The notes: generated by a model from the sequence alone, not told the origin. Positions 1 to 11,445 are shown, counted from the stretch's first letter. The stretch: 64,000 nucleotides of DNA from Shewanella sp. UCD-KL12 (GCF_001957125.1 NZ_MPHJ01000003.1:124001-188000), one strand, 5' to 3'. Numbers and translations: made by a program.

Positions 1-1152
1 GATCTTAAAGTGCTGACACAGCGAAATGGTTTTGCAGGTTACCCTGTAGTCAATGAAGCCAACGAACTTGTTGGTATCATTACTGGCCGTGACGTTCGCT
101 TTATCACTGACTGGAGCCGTACAGTTGATCAGGTTATGACACCTAAAGATCGTTTGGTTACCGTTCCTGAAGGTACTAAGCTAGATGAAGTTCAAACGCT
201 TATGCACTCACATCGTGTTGAGAAAGTATTAGTGGTTGATAATAACTTCAAGCTAAAAGGTCTTATCACAGTAAAAGATTTCCAAAAAGCTGAGCAAAAG
301 CCTAACGCTTGTAAAGATGAGCTAGGCCGTCTTCGAGTTGGAGCCGCTGTAGGCGCTGGTGCTGGTAACGAAGAGCGTGTCGACGCACTTGTTAAAGCCG
401 GTGTTGATGTGTTGCTTATCGATTCATCACACGGACATTCTGAAGGCGTTCTTCAACGCATTCGTGATACTCGTGCAAAATACCCTGAACTACAAATTGT
501 TGGCGGTAATGTGGCAACAGCTGAAGGCGCATTAGCGCTTGTTGAAGCCGGCGTTAACGCTGTTAAAGTGGGTATCGGCCCAGGTTCAATCTGTACTACA
601 CGTATTGTGACTGGCGTTGGTGTGCCTCAGATAACAGCTGTTTCTGATGCGGCGACAGCCATTAAACATCTAGATATTCCTGTTATCGCTGACGGTGGCA
701 TTCGTTTCTCTGGTGACTTAGCTAAAGCACTAGCTGCTGGCGCGTCATGCATCATGGCAGGTTCTATGTTTGCAGGTACAGATGAAGCGCCGGGCGAGAC
801 TGAACTCTACAATGGCCGTGCTTACAAGTCATACCGTGGTATGGGTTCACTTGGCGCAATGACTCAGACACAAGGTTCATCAGACCGTTACTTCCAAAGT
901 GATAACGCTGCTGACAAGCTTGTACCTGAAGGTATCGAAGGCCGCGTTGCATATAAAGGTAAGCTTAAAGAAATTATTCACCAGCACATGGGCGGTTTAC
1001 GTTCATGTATGGGGCTTACAGGTTGCGCGACAATTAAAGAGCTCAATGAAAAAGCTGAGTTTGTAAAAATTACTTCTGCTGGTATGGGTGAATCACATGT
1101 ACATGATGTGACTATCAGTAAAGAAGCGCCAAACTACAGTTCTGGTTCATAA
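1..1152 (+). CDS. guaB: IMP dehydrogenase GuaB, 5' end cut by window edge
   Basis: Oxidises IMP to XMP with NAD+, the committed step of guanine nucleotide synthesis, in the cytosol. The frame is open from base 1 and ends at TAA 1150-1152. About 383 of the usual ~488 residues are present, so roughly the first 105 are outside the window. The visible part begins inside the first CBS domain, passes through a second CBS repeat (about bases 120-290) and returns to the TIM barrel. The catalytic loop GSICTTR, with its cysteine codon at 592-594, and the flap region near the C-terminus are intact. guaA follows after 147 bases, the common guaB-guaA order, but a strong hairpin lies between them. The truncation is only the window border. 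Confidence 0.97.
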   Translation, partial: DLKVLTQRNGFAGYPVVNEANELVGIITGRDVRFITDWSRTVDQVMTPKDRLVTVPEGTKLDEVQTLMHSHRVEKVLVVDNNFKLKGLITVKDFQKAEQKPNACKDELGRLRVGAAVGAGAGNEERVDALVKAGVDVLLIDSSHGHSEGVLQRIRDTRAKYPELQIVGGNVATAEGALALVEAGVNAVKVGIGPGSICTTRIVTGVGVPQITAVSDAATAIKHLDIPVIADGGIRFSGDLAKALAAGASCIMAGSMFAGTDEAPGETELYNGRAYKSYRGMGSLGAMTQTQGSSDRYFQSDNAADKLVPEGIEGRVAYKGKLKEIIHQHMGGLRSCMGLTGCATIKELNEKAEFVKITSAGMGESHVHDVTISKEAPNYSSGS

Positions 1153-1174
1153 CTTAGGTTAACAACGATTGTTT

Positions 1175-1204
1175 AAACGGGCGACTTTGAGTCGCCCGTT
1201 TTAA
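1175..1204 (+). terminator. Rho-independent terminator after guaB
   Basis: A perfect 12-bp stem (1175-1186 with 1190-1201), GC-rich in the middle, has a 3-base loop and is followed by a short T run. It lies 23 bases after the guaB stop. It would separate or attenuate guaB and guaA transcription. Confidence 0.8.
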
Positions 1205-1299
1205 ATAACCATTTTATGCCAATCTCAAGTCAGTTAAACCATGAGTTGAACTTAGACTGAGATTGATACCGAAAATTAGATAAACAAATAAGGTTTCCC

Positions 1300-2877
1300 A
1301 TGAGCAATATTCATGAGCATAAGATCCTCATTTTAGATTTTGGATCTCAGTACACACAACTCATCGCCAGACGTATCCGTGAGATCGGTGTTTACTGTGA
1401 ACTATGGGCTTGGGATGTTACTGAAGAGCAGATTAAAGGTTTTGCACCGAACGGGATAATCCTCGCCGGCGGACCTGAAAGCGTAACTGCTCAAGACTCT
1501 CCGCGTGCCCCTGAGTATGTATTCAATGCTGGTGTGCCAGTACTTGGTATCTGTTATGGCATGCAGACAATGTCTGAGCAACTTGGTGGTAAGGTTATCC
1601 AAGGTGTAGGTGAAGGTGAATTTGGTTACGCTCAAGTTGAAGTACAGACTGAGTCTGCGCTGTTTAAGAGCATCGAAGATGCTATCAGCGAAACGGGTAA
1701 GCCTTTACTTGATGTTTGGATGAGCCATGGTGATAAGGTTTCAGCTATCCCTGAAGGTTTCGTGACTGTTGCTAACACTGAGACCTGTCCATTTGCCGCA
1801 ATGGCCAATGAAGATAAACAGTTTTATGGTGTACAGTTCCACCCTGAAGTGACTCATACTCGCCAAGGTAAACGTATGCTAGAGCACTTTGCTCTGGATA
1901 TCTGTCAATGTGAGGCGAACTGGAAGCCTGCTTCAATTATTGAAGATGCGGTTGAGAAACTCAAAAAGCAGATTGGCGATGACGAAGTTATCCTTGGGCT
2001 ATCTGGCGGTGTTGACTCATCAGTTGTGGCTATGCTGCTTCACCGCGCTATTGGTGACAAGCTAACTTGTGTCTTCGTTGATAACGGCTTACTACGTCTA
2101 AATGAAGCGCAGCAAGTGATGGATATGTTCGGCGACCATTTTGGACTGAATATCGTTCATGTGGATGCTGAAAATCGCTTCTTAGATGCGATGAAGGGCG
2201 AAGCGGATCCTGAAGCTAAGCGTAAGATCATCGGTCACGTATTTGTTGATATCTTCGATGAAGAGTCGAAGAAATGTGCTAATGCTAAATGGCTAGCACA
2301 GGGCACTATCTACCCGGATGTTATTGAGTCTGCAGGCAGTGCAACAGGTAAGGCACACGTGATTAAGTCACACCATAATGTGGGTGGCTTGCCAGATGAT
2401 ATGGAGCTCGGTCTTGTTGAGCCACTGCGTGAGTTATTTAAAGATGAAGTTCGCAAGATAGGCTTAGAGCTAGGTCTACCATACGACATGCTTTACCGTC
2501 ATCCTTTCCCTGGACCTGGTCTTGGTGTACGAGTATTGGGTGAAGTGAAGAAAGAGTACTGCGACCTACTGCGTCTTGCCGATGCTATCTTTATCGAAGA
2601 GTTACACAAAGCTGAGCTATACCATAAAGTGAGCCAAGCATTTACTGTTTTCTTGCCTGTTCGCTCTGTTGGTGTGATGGGTGATGGCCGTAAATATGAT
2701 TGGGTTGTATCTCTACGTGCTGTTGAGACTATCGACTTTATGACGGCACATTGGGCACATCTTCCATATGACTTCTTAGGCCGTGTTTCTAATCGAATCA
2801 TCAATGAGATTGATGGTATTTCGCGTGTGGTTTACGATATTTCAGGTAAGCCACCTGCGACAATCGAGTGGGAATAA
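1300..2877 (+). CDS. guaA: GMP synthase (glutamine-hydrolysing)
   Basis: Converts XMP to GMP using ATP and glutamine. At 525 residues it has the length of the E. coli enzyme. The N-terminal class I glutamine amidotransferase domain shows GICYGMQ (nucleophile Cys about 85) and the FHPEV His/Glu pair about 181-183. The ATP-pyrophosphatase domain shows the SGGVDSS P-loop about 235-241. The C-terminal dimerisation domain ends in the typical PPATIEWE. The ATG start has an AAGG-type ribosome site just upstream. It follows guaB after 147 bases and has its own terminator. Confidence 0.98.
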   Translation: MSNIHEHKILILDFGSQYTQLIARRIREIGVYCELWAWDVTEEQIKGFAPNGIILAGGPESVTAQDSPRAPEYVFNAGVPVLGICYGMQTMSEQLGGKVIQGVGEGEFGYAQVEVQTESALFKSIEDAISETGKPLLDVWMSHGDKVSAIPEGFVTVANTETCPFAAMANEDKQFYGVQFHPEVTHTRQGKRMLEHFALDICQCEANWKPASIIEDAVEKLKKQIGDDEVILGLSGGVDSSVVAMLLHRAIGDKLTCVFVDNGLLRLNEAQQVMDMFGDHFGLNIVHVDAENRFLDAMKGEADPEAKRKIIGHVFVDIFDEESKKCANAKWLAQGTIYPDVIESAGSATGKAHVIKSHHNVGGLPDDMELGLVEPLRELFKDEVRKIGLELGLPYDMLYRHPFPGPGLGVRVLGEVKKEYCDLLRLADAIFIEELHKAELYHKVSQAFTVFLPVRSVGVMGDGRKYDWVVSLRAVETIDFMTAHWAHLPYDFLGRVSNRIINEIDGISRVVYDISGKPPATIEWE

Positions 2878-2900
2878 TCAGTTTAATTACTGAATAGATA

Positions 2901-2930
2901 AAGGGCACCTAATTAGGTGCCCTTTTTTGT
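2901..2930 (+). terminator. Rho-independent terminator after guaA
   Basis: A 10-bp perfect stem (2901-2910 with 2915-2924) has an AATT loop and is followed by a T-rich run. It lies 23 bases after the guaA stop codon. Confidence 0.88.
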
Positions 2931-2941
2931 TTTCTTCCCTA

Positions 2942-3090
2942 AACCACATACTTCAGTAGGTGGTTACCATCCATAGCGGTCAGTGATTTAGTAGAGCCTA
3001 TAGGGATATATCAAGGGCGACTTGCAGGTGTACAGTAACTAAAGCTCCCTTATAGGGAGTCACTTTAAAGCCACCTTCTTCAGAAGGTGG
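2942..3090. repeat. Small hairpin-bounded intergenic element, possibly IS200/IS605-derived
   Basis: A 149-base non-coding stretch is bounded by two related imperfect palindromes. The left one (2942-2965) pairs AACCAC with GTGGTT around TTCA. The right one (3071-3090) pairs CCACCTTCT with AGAAGGTGG. Both share a CCAC..TCTTCA..AGGTGG-like core. A third hairpin (3045-3059, CTCCCT/AGGGAG) lies inside. Paired subterminal palindromes without a coding sequence recall the ends of IS200/IS605 elements or a REP/MITE-like derivative. No transposase is present, and only one copy is visible in this window. Confidence 0.4.
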
Positions 3091-3130
3091 ATGATTTACA
3101 TTTTCTCCACCGCGCCGACTTACTTGAATA

Positions 3131-4009
3131 TCATGGATTAACGCCAGCCATTTGAACATAATCTCTACCAGCCGCTTTAGCTTGATAAAGGGCTTTATCT
3201 GCCCGCTTGATGGTCTCAGACAGTTTAAGTTTTTCTGAAGCAGATGTTGCTACGCCAATGCTCGTGGTGACTTTTAGGCTCGTATTGTTAGCCTTAAAAA
3301 GGTGCTGCGAAACTTGATATTTAATTTTTATGGCAAGCTCTAGGCAAGCCTCTTCATTAGGCTGTTTGCAATAGATTAAGAACTCCTCTCCACCCCAGCG
3401 TGCAATTATCTCATTATTGGTGAGTTGGTTAAGTAAGATGTTTGCTACCTCTTTTAGGACATTGTCTCCAGCGGAGTGGCCAAAAGTATCATTAATCACC
3501 TTAAAGTTATCTAGGTCTAAAATCATGACACAGTCCAAAAGGCCTGTAACTTTATACTTAGATATTTGGCTCATGGCCGCTCGTCGATTAAGTAATCCAG
3601 TTAATGGATCGGTTGCAGCTAGCTTCATAAGATGCTTTATCTGATTTTTATGATATTTAGCCCATAAGCCGACGCCGATAAGCACACTGATTAAACCAAT
3701 GGTTGCAAATAGGTCTTCTATGGTGGCTAGTGGTGCTTGATTCATGTCATAAAAATCATCGATTAAGTTAAGAAGATTGCCAAAGTAAAGTGCGCAGACC
3801 CCAATAAACAGGGGTAAGTAAATCTGTTGTTGATCTTTTATGGATTCAATCAAAAATAGTAGGGTAAGGCAGATAATGACTCGAATAGCTTCGGCCTGTA
3901 GCTCGATACTTAATTGAGTATTTATTAGCTCTGCATTGTGGATGATAAAGAAACTCATCAGTAATGATAACGCTAATATAAAGAACTGTTTGCTAAAGCG
4001 AGAGAACAT
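3131..4009 (-). CDS. Membrane-anchored GGDEF-domain diguanylate cyclase
   Basis: Predicted to make cyclic di-GMP from two GTP. The 292-residue protein has about four hydrophobic segments (residues ~8-24, 42-56, 64-83 and 97-117) and then a C-terminal GGDEF domain starting near 131 (DPLTGLLNRRA). The active-site motif is present as GGEEF at about 206-210, a functional variant. I see no RxxD inhibitory site just before it, so product inhibition may be absent. There is no recognisable periplasmic sensor fold, and the short loops suggest a membrane-embedded input module. It is monocistronic, convergent with guaA and divergent from tadA. The role is assigned by family; the signal sensed is unknown. 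Confidence 0.88.
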   Translation of the reverse strand: MFSRFSKQFFILALSLLMSFFIIHNAELINTQLSIELQAEAIRVIICLTLLFLIESIKDQQQIYLPLFIGVCALYFGNLLNLIDDFYDMNQAPLATIEDLFATIGLISVLIGVGLWAKYHKNQIKHLMKLAATDPLTGLLNRRAAMSQISKYKVTGLLDCVMILDLDNFKVINDTFGHSAGDNVLKEVANILLNQLTNNEIIARWGGEEFLIYCKQPNEEACLELAIKIKYQVSQHLFKANNTSLKVTTSIGVATSASEKLKLSETIKRADKALYQAKAAGRDYVQMAGVNP

Positions 4010-4122
4010 TATTTATCCATCAGCAAAGGATTAACTCTCAGTATAGTTAGAAATGATTTATTCGTTAGAAACTATGGCTTTCAAAGGTATAATACCGAGT
4101 GAGATATTGAGGAGGGTAGAGA

Positions 4123-4638
4123 TTGGAACAACGAGATAGAGATAGGCATTTTATGCAACTGGCCATGCAACAAGCGCAAGAAGCTGAAAAGCGTGGTGAA
4201 GTGCCTGTTGGGGCGATTTTAGTGAAAGGCGATGAAGTGATCGCTGTAGGCTCAAATGATTGTATTAATCAGCACGACCCCTCTGCGCATGCTGAGATGC
4301 TATGCCTGCGACAGGCTGGTCAAGTGGTTCAAAATTATCGGCTGCTTGATACAACACTCTATGTCACCTTAGAACCTTGTGCTATGTGCGCTGGTGCGAT
4401 TGTCCACTCTAGAGTTGAACGCTTGGTTTTTGGGGCAACAGATGAGAAAACCGGCGCGGCGGGGACTGTTCTTGATTTGGTTAGGCACCCGGCGCTCAAT
4501 CATCAGCTAGAGGTGACTCAAGGGGTACTGGCTGATGAATGCAGTGAGCAATTAAGCCAATTTTTCAGGCGTAGGCGAAAAGAGAAAAAAGCGCTGAGAA
4601 AGCAGCAAAAAGCTGCGGAAGCTCAAAGCAGTAATTAA
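4123..4638 (+). CDS. tadA: tRNA-specific adenosine-34 deaminase TadA
   Basis: Deaminates A34 of tRNA-Arg(ACG) to inosine and is normally essential. The 171-residue cytidine/deoxycytidylate-deaminase fold shows the zinc and catalytic HAE triad at about 56-58 and PCAMC at about 85-89. The C-terminal tail is rich in Lys/Arg (RRRRKEKKALRKQQ), as in other TadA proteins, and is probably used for tRNA binding. I chose the TTG at 4123 because a strong GAGGAGGG Shine-Dalgarno site ends about 7 bases before it. An in-frame ATG at 4153 is possible but has no such site. It lies upstream of mltF, convergent with it. The 229 bases after the stop (to 4867) hold no gene that I can recognise. Confidence 0.95.
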   Translation: MEQRDRDRHFMQLAMQQAQEAEKRGEVPVGAILVKGDEVIAVGSNDCINQHDPSAHAEMLCLRQAGQVVQNYRLLDTTLYVTLEPCAMCAGAIVHSRVERLVFGATDEKTGAAGTVLDLVRHPALNHQLEVTQGVLADECSEQLSQFFRRRRKEKKALRKQQKAAEAQSSN

Positions 4639-4867
4639 ACTTACTGCGATCTGAAGGGGAGTCATTACTGCTCATTAGGTTTGATAAATACAAAGAACAT
4701 CTTTTGACGGCTCATGGTGCGTAAATGGCGAGACCTTTGCTGGGTTCTTCTTCTTGAAGAGATAAATCTTAGTCTATTTCTTTTCATCTTCTTTCCTCAT
4801 TCACCAAGATTTTAGTGATGTTATTAAGCTTATGTGCGGATAAAATTGGATGTTGCTGCAGTAAGGT

Positions 4868-6307
4868 TTACTGGGGCTGAGCGCCTGTTAATGCTTCACT
4901 CTCTTCACTTGAGCGCTCTACCATTTGAGTTTCCTCTTGGCGAGCTTCCTCGTCTTCCATAAGTTTGTTTTGGTTGTCTACCCAGACCAATGTATCGTAA
5001 TAACGGCGGATACTGTCAACGTAATGAACCGCTTCGTTACCGCGAGCATAGCCATATCGGGTTTGCTTGTAATACTTTCGCTTATGAAGCAGAGGCAATA
5101 CCTCTTTAAGGTCCCGCCAAGCACTGGGGTTAAGCCCCATAGATTGGGCGAGTTTCCTTGCATCCTCAACATGACCATAGCCGATGTTATAAGAGGCGAG
5201 CGCAAACCACATCCGCTGATTATCAGGGATGGACTCAGGCAGCCTTTTCAAAATATCGTTGAGATACTTTGCGCCACCTTTAATACTTTGCTCCGGGTCA
5301 AGCCTGTTATCGATCCCCACCTGCTTTGCTGTAGGCAGAGTTAGCATCATTAAGCCCCTCACACCCGTTGGAGAGCGCGCATTAGGGTTCCAATGAGACT
5401 CCTGATAAGCAGTGGCTGCCAGTTTTCGCCAGTCTATCCCATCGGCGTAGTGGATAAATTTATCTTTATATTTAGGTAACTTGTTATCAATGGCACGTAA
5501 AAATGCCCGAGTATCGACATAATCGAAGCGTTTTACATGAGCAAAATATTTCTCATTGAGGTGAGCTAAGGTTCCTTTTCGCTTTTCCTTGTGCCAAAAG
5601 CTGAGTAGGTTGCTCATCAGCTGATCGCTATTTTTTGGCGGAATGAGCCAAACGATAGCCTGCTTTTCACGTAGGACAGGCCCTGCACGTAGCTCTGGCA
5701 TAAAACGGCGATTAATATCAAATGTTGTTGAGTCAGCAATAGTATAAGTGAGCTCACCCCTGGCAATCATCCCCATCAACTCTTCACTGTCTTTATCTTT
5801 CTCTTGTTCCCATAGCAGCTCAGGGTACAGCTTTTGTAGTTGAGATAGTGTTTCAACAAATGATGAATCTGTTGTGACAGTGATATGATCTTTCAGTTGA
5901 GAGATATCACGCGGAATGCTCGTCCCCTGTTTGTAGACCAAAACTTGATTAACTCGATAAAGTGGCGGCCCTAAACGGAACTGCTCTCGGCGGTTTTTAG
6001 TATCGGCAAGCCCGGCTGCGATAAGGTCTATTTCTCCGTTCTCGAGTGCCTTATACAGTTCACCGATATTAGAGTAGGGCAGCATTTCTAATTCAAGCTT
6101 GAGAAAATTGGCAAAACGCGTTGCCATCTCATAATCAAACCCCGCGTCACCTTGCCCTGTTTTTACGTACACTTGAGAACCATAAAGTGTACCGACTTTC
6201 AGTGAGGTTTTAATGATTGGGGGCGTGAGTTCTGTTTGTTCCACAGTTACCTTCTGGCAAGAAGCCAGCAGGATCACAGTGAGTAAAACAAACAAGAGTC
6301 TCTTCAT
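4868..6307 (-). CDS. mltF: Membrane-bound lytic murein transglycosylase F
   Basis: Cleaves the MurNAc-GlcNAc bond of peptidoglycan to give 1,6-anhydro ends, anchored to the outer membrane from the periplasm. A lipoprotein signal peptide ends at LLASC (Cys17). Next comes an ABC-transporter-like solute-binding (SBP_bac_3) domain (about 35-255). The SLT lysozyme-like domain runs from about 280 and carries the catalytic Glu303 in YQESHW. At 479 residues it is close to the 518 of E. coli MltF; the tail is acidic and low in complexity. It diverges from purL across a 320-base gap. Confidence 0.95.
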   Translation of the reverse strand: MKRLLFVLLTVILLASCQKVTVEQTELTPPIIKTSLKVGTLYGSQVYVKTGQGDAGFDYEMATRFANFLKLELEMLPYSNIGELYKALENGEIDLIAAGLADTKNRREQFRLGPPLYRVNQVLVYKQGTSIPRDISQLKDHITVTTDSSFVETLSQLQKLYPELLWEQEKDKDSEELMGMIARGELTYTIADSTTFDINRRFMPELRAGPVLREKQAIVWLIPPKNSDQLMSNLLSFWHKEKRKGTLAHLNEKYFAHVKRFDYVDTRAFLRAIDNKLPKYKDKFIHYADGIDWRKLAATAYQESHWNPNARSPTGVRGLMMLTLPTAKQVGIDNRLDPEQSIKGGAKYLNDILKRLPESIPDNQRMWFALASYNIGYGHVEDARKLAQSMGLNPSAWRDLKEVLPLLHKRKYYKQTRYGYARGNEAVHYVDSIRRYYDTLVWVDNQNKLMEDEEARQEETQMVERSSEESEALTGAQPQ

Positions 6308-6631
6308 ATATCGCTTATTTCTCTACATTTTTCAGGAAGACAGCGGGTGATTATATCATATCGATTGGTAACTGAATAAAAACTGATTGATGGTGAAGTT
6401 TTATCAATATTTTTCTGTATCGGTTTTAAGAAACAATAGTTAAATTATGGGCTAATTTTTATATATTTCCTCCCCATATTGCTGATGATTTACTCATTTT
6501 AAATTAGATTGATTTTGCGTAATAGGAAACACTGTTTTCAGTAGATACTTCGGGTGATTTGTCTGTCGCATTTCCTTATAATGTCGCCAGATCTGACCCT
6601 GCAATTATAATCTATAAGGTGAAATGACGTG
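6308..6631. promoter_or_regulatory. Divergent mltF/purL intergenic region
   Basis: A 324-base AT-rich gap holds the promoters of two divergent genes. A good -10 hexamer TATAAT lies at 6577-6582, pointing toward purL, but there is no clean -35 at 17 bases. I looked for a PurR operator (ACGCAAACGTTTGCGT-like palindrome) and did not find a convincing one. No small coding sequence is evident. Confidence 0.4.
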
Positions 6632-9600
6632 ATGGAGATCATCCGCGGAGCCCCTGCTTTATCAGTATTTAAAGTTAAGAAGTTAATGGAAGCCTGTGAA
6701 AATGCAGCACTTCCTATATCTGATATTTATGCTGAGTACATCCATTTAGCCGATTTGACTGAGTCTCTAGACGAGAGTGAAACTCAGCAACTGGAAAAAC
6801 TCCTTACCTATGGCCCAGCAATTGAAGCTCATGCGCCAGAAGGTTCACTTCACTTTGTTACTCCACGTCCAGGAACTATCTCTCCTTGGTCATCTAAAGC
6901 TACCGATATTGCCCACAACTGTGGACTCAATAAGGTTAAGCGTTTAGAGCGTGGTATTGCCTACTATGTACAGTCTGAGACTCTAACTAGCGATCAGCAA
7001 AAGGCGTTAAACGCGTTACTGCATGACCGTATGGTTGAAGTTATCATGCCAGCGTTCAATCAAGCTAATGTGTTATTTGCTCAAACTGAACCTAAAGTCG
7101 TAACCAGCGTTAATATTTTAGGCGAAGGACGCAGTGCACTGGAGCTTGCTAATAGCCAACTTGGTCTAGCGCTTGCGCCAGATGAGATTGATTACCTTGT
7201 CGAGAACTTTATAAAACTTGGCCGTAATCCAAATGATGTCGAGTTAATGATGTTTGCTCAAGCAAACTCAGAGCATTGTCGTCATAAGATTTTTAACGCA
7301 GATTGGACCATAGATGGCGAAGTTCAGCCAAAATCTCTGTTCAAGATGATTAAAAACACGTTTGCTAAAACTCCGGATGGTGTTTTATCAGCGTATAAAG
7401 ATAATGCAGCGGTAATGGAAGGTTACACTGCAGGTCGTTTCTTCCCAGAAGATGACGGTGTGTATAGCTACCATCCAGAGCCTATGCATATCCTAATGAA
7501 GGTTGAGACCCACAATCACCCGACGGCTATCAGCCCATATCCTGGCGCTGCTACTGGTTCTGGTGGTGAGATCCGTGATGAAGGTGCAACGGGTCGAGGC
7601 TCTAAGCCTAAAGCGGGTTTAACAGGCTTTAGTGTTTCAAATTTAAAGATCCCAGGCTTTGTTCAGCCATGGGAAGCTGATTACGGTAAGCCTGAGCGTA
7701 TCGTTACTGCACTAGATATTATGACTGAAGGGCCATTAGGTGGCGCTGCATTTAATAATGAATTTGGTCGTCCGGCACTATTAGGTTATTTCCGTACCTA
7801 TGAGCAGGAAGTCAGTAGTCATAACGGTGTAGAAGTACGTGGATACCATAAGCCTATTATGCTTGCCGGTGGTCTAGGTAATATCCGTGAAGAACATGTC
7901 CAAAAAGGTGAGATCACCGTAGGTGCTAAATTAATAGTACTTGGTGGCCCTGCGATGAATATTGGCCTAGGTGGCGGTGCTGCCTCTTCGATGACTTCTG
8001 GTGAGTCAAATGAAGATCTTGATTTTGCCTCTGTTCAACGTGAAAACCCTGAGATGGAGCGTCGTTGCCAAGAGGTTATTGATCGCTGTTGGCAGATGGG
8101 TGATAACAACCCAATTCAATTTATCCACGATGTGGGCGCGGGTGGGCTTTCGAACGCTTTTCCTGAACTCGTTAATGATGGCGACCGTGGCGGCAAGTTT
8201 GAGCTAAGAAATGTGCCATCAGATGAGCCAGGAATGAGCCCATTAGAGATCTGGTGTAACGAATCTCAAGAGCGTTACGTTATGTCTGTAGCGCCGGAGA
8301 ATCTTGCGACATTTACTGCGATCTGTGAGCGTGAACGTGCACCATTCTCTGTGGTTGGTGTCGCGACTGAAGAGCGTCACCTATCACTGAGTGATGAGCA
8401 CTTTGAAGATAAGCCTATCGACTTGCCCCTTGAAGTTCTATTAGGTAAAGCGCCTAAGATGAGCCGTGATGTGGTAAGTGCTAAGGCTGAGTCTCCTGCA
8501 GTTGATCAAAGTAAAATTGTGTTGAAAGAAGCGGTTCGCCGTGTTCTTAGACTGCCAACTGTTGCTGAGAAGACCTTCTTAATCACAATTGGCGATCGCA
8601 GTGTAACAGGTCTAGTTAATCGCGATCAGATGGTCGGCCCTTGGCAGGTTCCGGTTGCTGATTGTGCTGTAACGGCATCAAGTTTCGACTCTTACACCGG
8701 TGAAGCTATGTCTTTGGGTGAGCGTACGCCGCTTGCACTACTTGATTTCGGCGCATCAGCACGTATGGCTGTTGCTGAGTCAATCATGAACATTGCTGGT
8801 ACTGATATAGGTTCATTTAAACGCATTAAATTATCAGCTAACTGGATGTCTGCAGCAGGTCACCCGGGTGAAGATGCTGGTCTTTTTGAGGCAGTTAAAG
8901 CGATTGGTGAAGAGCTATGTCCTGAGCTTGACCTCACTATCCCTGTCGGCAAAGACTCAATGTCAATGAAGACAGCGTGGGAAGATAATGGCACAGATAA
9001 GTCGGTGACTTCACCTATGTCTCTGGTTATTACAGCCTTTGGCGCAGTCAAAGACATCCGTAATACAGTGACACCTGAGCTTCGCAGCGATAAAGGTGAG
9101 ACTGAGCTATTACTTATCGACTTAAGTGCAGGGAATAACCGACTTGGTGGCTCTTGCCTTGCTCAAGTTTATAGTGAACTCGGTGATAGTGCGCCAGATC
9201 TGACAGATTCAAGTTTACTACGCGGCTTCTTTGAAGTGATTCAGCCTCTTGTCGCAAGCCAAGATGTTATTGCTTATCACGACCGTAGCGATGGCGGCCT
9301 TTTAACCACGCTTGTTGAGATGGCTTTTGCTGGCAACACAGGTCTTAATATCGATCTTGCAGATGTAGAAGGTTCAGATATCGAGCGACTCTTTAATGAA
9401 GAGCTCGGTGGTGTCATTCAAGTTAATGCCGCTCAAAGTGAAGCTATTATTGCTAAGTTCAATGCCGCTGGAGTTGCATGTCATGTTATCGGTGGATTAA
9501 CGACGGATGATACGATTACTATCAATGACGGTGAGCGTGAGCTACTCGTTGAATCTCGTACAGAGCTAAGAACTATCTGGGCTGAAACAACCCATAAGAT

Positions 9601-10513
9601 GCAGTCTTTGCGTGATAACCCAGATTGTGCCGATGAAGAGTTTAAGCTTAAACAAGATGCTAAAGAGCCAGGTTTAACAGCAGCGCTAACGTTTGACCTT
9701 AATGAAGATGTGGCTGCGCCATTTATTCTCAAAGGTGCTGCACCTAAGATGGCTATTTTGCGCGAGCAAGGTATCAACTCACACCTTGAAATGGCTGCGG
9801 CTTTCGATAGAGCAGGCTTTGAAAGTCGTGATGTTCATATGAGCGACATTCTTAGTGGCCGCGTAACCCTTGATGAGTTCCAGGGCCTAGCGGCTTGTGG
9901 TGGCTTCTCATATGGTGATGTACTAGGAGCGGGTGAGGGCTGGGCTAAGTCTATTTTGTTTAATGCACGAGCACGTGAACAGTTTACTCAATTCTTCGAG
10001 CGTGAAGATAGCCTATCTCTTGGTGTATGTAATGGCTGTCAGATGCTTTCAACTCTGAAAGATATTATTCCTGGTACCGAGCATTGGCCACGTTTTGTTA
10101 GAAACCGCTCTGAGCGCTTCGAAGCGCGAGTTAGTTTGGTTGAAGTACAGAAGAGTCCATCTATCTTCCTTGAGGGGATGCAGGGTTCTCGTATGCCAAT
10201 AGCTGTATCCCATGGAGAGGGGCGTGCTGAGTTTGCAACACCTGAAGCGATGGCTTTAGCTGAAGCATCAGGCACTGTTGCACTGCGTTATGTGAACGGA
10301 AAAGGGGAAATTGCGACTCAATATCCGCAAAACCCGAATGGTTCGCCTAATGCGCTTTCTGGGATCTGTAGCTCTGATGGTCGTGTAACGATAATGATGC
10401 CGCACCCTGAGCGAGTATTCAGAACTGTTGCTAACTCTTGGCATCCAGATGCCTGGGGCGAGGATAGTCCATGGATGAGAATGTTCAGAAATGCGCGTGT
10501 TAAGCTTGGCTAA
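6632..10513 (+). CDS. purL: Phosphoribosylformylglycinamidine synthase (FGAM synthase)
   Basis: Catalyses the fourth step of de novo purine synthesis, FGAR to FGAM, with ATP and glutamine. The single-chain large type is 1293 residues long. It has an N-terminal PurS-like region, two AIR-synthase-like halves (substrate motif HNHPTAISP about residue 295, [12 protein letters not shown] following) and a C-terminal glutamine amidotransferase. The amidotransferase has its nucleophile in LGVCNGCQM (about residue 1133) and PHPERVFR near the end. Start choice: a GTG at 6629 is immediately followed by ATG at 6632. ATG is preferred, with ribosome site AAGGTGAAA about 10 bases upstream. The gene is monocistronic and has its own terminator. 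Confidence 0.98.
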   Translation: MEIIRGAPALSVFKVKKLMEACENAALPISDIYAEYIHLADLTESLDESETQQLEKLLTYGPAIEAHAPEGSLHFVTPRPGTISPWSSKATDIAHNCGLNKVKRLERGIAYYVQSETLTSDQQKALNALLHDRMVEVIMPAFNQANVLFAQTEPKVVTSVNILGEGRSALELANSQLGLALAPDEIDYLVENFIKLGRNPNDVELMMFAQANSEHCRHKIFNADWTIDGEVQPKSLFKMIKNTFAKTPDGVLSAYKDNAAVMEGYTAGRFFPEDDGVYSYHPEPMHILMKVETHNHPTAISPYPGAATGSGGEIRDEGATGRGSKPKAGLTGFSVSNLKIPGFVQPWEADYGKPERIVTALDIMTEGPLGGAAFNNEFGRPALLGYFRTYEQEVSSHNGVEVRGYHKPIMLAGGLGNIREEHVQKGEITVGAKLIVLGGPAMNIGLGGGAASSMTSGESNEDLDFASVQRENPEMERRCQEVIDRCWQMGDNNPIQFIHDVGAGGLSNAFPELVNDGDRGGKFELRNVPSDEPGMSPLEIWCNESQERYVMSVAPENLATFTAICERERAPFSVVGVATEERHLSLSDEHFEDKPIDLPLEVLLGKAPKMSRDVVSAKAESPAVDQSKIVLKEAVRRVLRLPTVAEKTFLITIGDRSVTGLVNRDQMVGPWQVPVADCAVTASSFDSYTGEAMSLGERTPLALLDFGASARMAVAESIMNIAGTDIGSFKRIKLSANWMSAAGHPGEDAGLFEAVKAIGEELCPELDLTIPVGKDSMSMKTAWEDNGTDKSVTSPMSLVITAFGAVKDIRNTVTPELRSDKGETELLLIDLSAGNNRLGGSCLAQVYSELGDSAPDLTDSSLLRGFFEVIQPLVASQDVIAYHDRSDGGLLTTLVEMAFAGNTGLNIDLADVEGSDIERLFNEELGGVIQVNAAQSEAIIAKFNAAGVACHVIGGLTTDDTITINDGERELLVESRTELRTIWAETTHKMQSLRDNPDCADEEFKLKQDAKEPGLTAALTFDLNEDVAAPFILKGAAPKMAILREQGINSHLEMAAAFDRAGFESRDVHMSDILSGRVTLDEFQGLAACGGFSYGDVLGAGEGWAKSILFNARAREQFTQFFEREDSLSLGVCNGCQMLSTLKDIIPGTEHWPRFVRNRSERFEARVSLVEVQKSPSIFLEGMQGSRMPIAVSHGEGRAEFATPEAMALAEASGTVALRYVNGKGEIATQYPQNPNGSPNALSGICSSDGRVTIMMPHPERVFRTVANSWHPDAWGEDSPWMRMFRNARVKLG

Positions 10514-10578
10514 TATCTTGCTTTCAAAAACTGCAGCTCAAGGTACTAATTTACTATAACCTTAAGAAAACTGCCTTA

Positions 10579-10614
10579 AAAAGAGCTCCTAAATTTTAGG
10601 AGCTCTTTTTTTTT
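10579..10614 (+). terminator. Rho-independent terminator after purL
   Basis: A 12-bp stem (10581-10592 with 10596-10607) with a 3-base loop is preceded by A's and followed by about eight T's. It lies about 68 bases after the purL stop codon. Confidence 0.9.
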
Positions 10615-10840
10615 AGGTTTACACTTGAAAATCATATCTTTTAAATCATACTCTTACATTTACATTAGTGTGTAAGCAATGACTAAACATCTATAAATAT
10701 AGCGTTGGCAACATATCTAATTCAAACCAGTAAAAGTGTAAATTCGCTATCCAGCGATGTGACAACTATTATATAAGGTGATGCTAAATCTGGCTGGTTA
10801 ATTCATCAGTAAAGTGGGAATTTAATGCTGTAGATATAGA
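10615..10840. other. Non-coding gap between purL and the small minus-strand gene
   Basis: This AT-rich stretch of about 225 bases has no open frame with a ribosome site and no recognisable repeat. I see nothing in it beyond possible 3' regions of the flanking transcripts. Confidence 0.4.
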
Positions 10841-10843
10841 AAA

Positions 10844-10870
10844 GCCCCCTCACTTAAAAAGAGAGGGGGC
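10844..10870 (-). terminator. GC-rich, probably bidirectional terminator
   Basis: Arms GCCCCCTC (10844-10851) and GAGGGGGC (10863-10870) form an 8-bp all-strong stem with an 11-base loop. Read on the minus strand it is followed by CTTTTC, and on the plus strand by CGTTTT. Its position 50 bases past the stop of the small minus-strand reading frame at 10920-10997 suggests that it ends that transcript. Confidence 0.65.
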
Positions 10871-10919
10871 CGTTTTGCGCTAACAAAACTTCAAGTAAAG
10901 CGGTTACTACATTGAGAGG

Positions 10920-10997
10920 TTAAAGCTCTCGAGCAGTATAAAGTTCAACAAAAACACGCTTGTAGTTAGTTGCTAAACGATTAAATAAGTTTTTCAT
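10920..10997 (-). CDS. Possible 25-residue small protein
   Basis: An ATG at 10997-10995 on the minus strand is preceded by GGAG at suitable spacing (GGAGATATCACA then ATG). It opens a 25-codon frame that ends in TAA at 10922-10920. The peptide begins MKNLFNRLA and ends TAREL; it is basic in the middle (NYKR) and amphipathic, with no signal peptide. A strong GC-rich terminator follows about 50 bases later, so a self-contained minus-strand transcript of some 150-250 bases is likely. I do not recognise the family; the N-terminus vaguely recalls short DUF1127-like proteins. It could instead be a leader peptide or part of a small RNA. Confidence 0.45.
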   Translation of the reverse strand: MKNLFNRLATNYKRVFVELYTAREL

Positions 10998-11445
10998 TGT
11001 GATATCTCCACACAGTTAATAGTGATGTGAGCGGAGTGGAACTAAGCCGGGCTACTTCACCGGTTTGTTAGTCTTCTCCTGAGCACGGGATAGATAATAT
11101 TACTGTTTGAGTGAGTTATCAAACGAGAAAAATTGATATTAATCATTAGTAAATCTATTGATAAATTAGATTCAATTGTTTTCAATAAATTAAGGTTGTC
11201 ATAACCATCTGTTTTTAAACTGATTTTGTTGTTGTTGTTAATTTGTCCGGATAAAATAATTAATCTGTTACTTGTTAAATCTTTTGGTTTTTACGCTTTG
11301 GTGGTCTATTTGCTGGTAGAGTTTGTAAATAGTTGTTTAACCCATTGCTTTGAGGGTTCCTAGCATGCTTTTTTGGGGTTGTCTATCTTGTTGGGGGGTG
11401 AACTGTGTGCTTAGCCACAAAACCCGCTTTATCCAATCTGATTGA

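Noticed and set aside
4925..5344. 139-residue plus-strand frame inside mltF
   Set aside because: It lies antisense to a well-supported lytic transglycosylase gene and has no ribosome site or family resemblance.
6520..6632. Possible PurR operator before purL
   Set aside because: No palindrome close to ACGCAAACGTTTGCGT was found; only A/T-rich partial matches.
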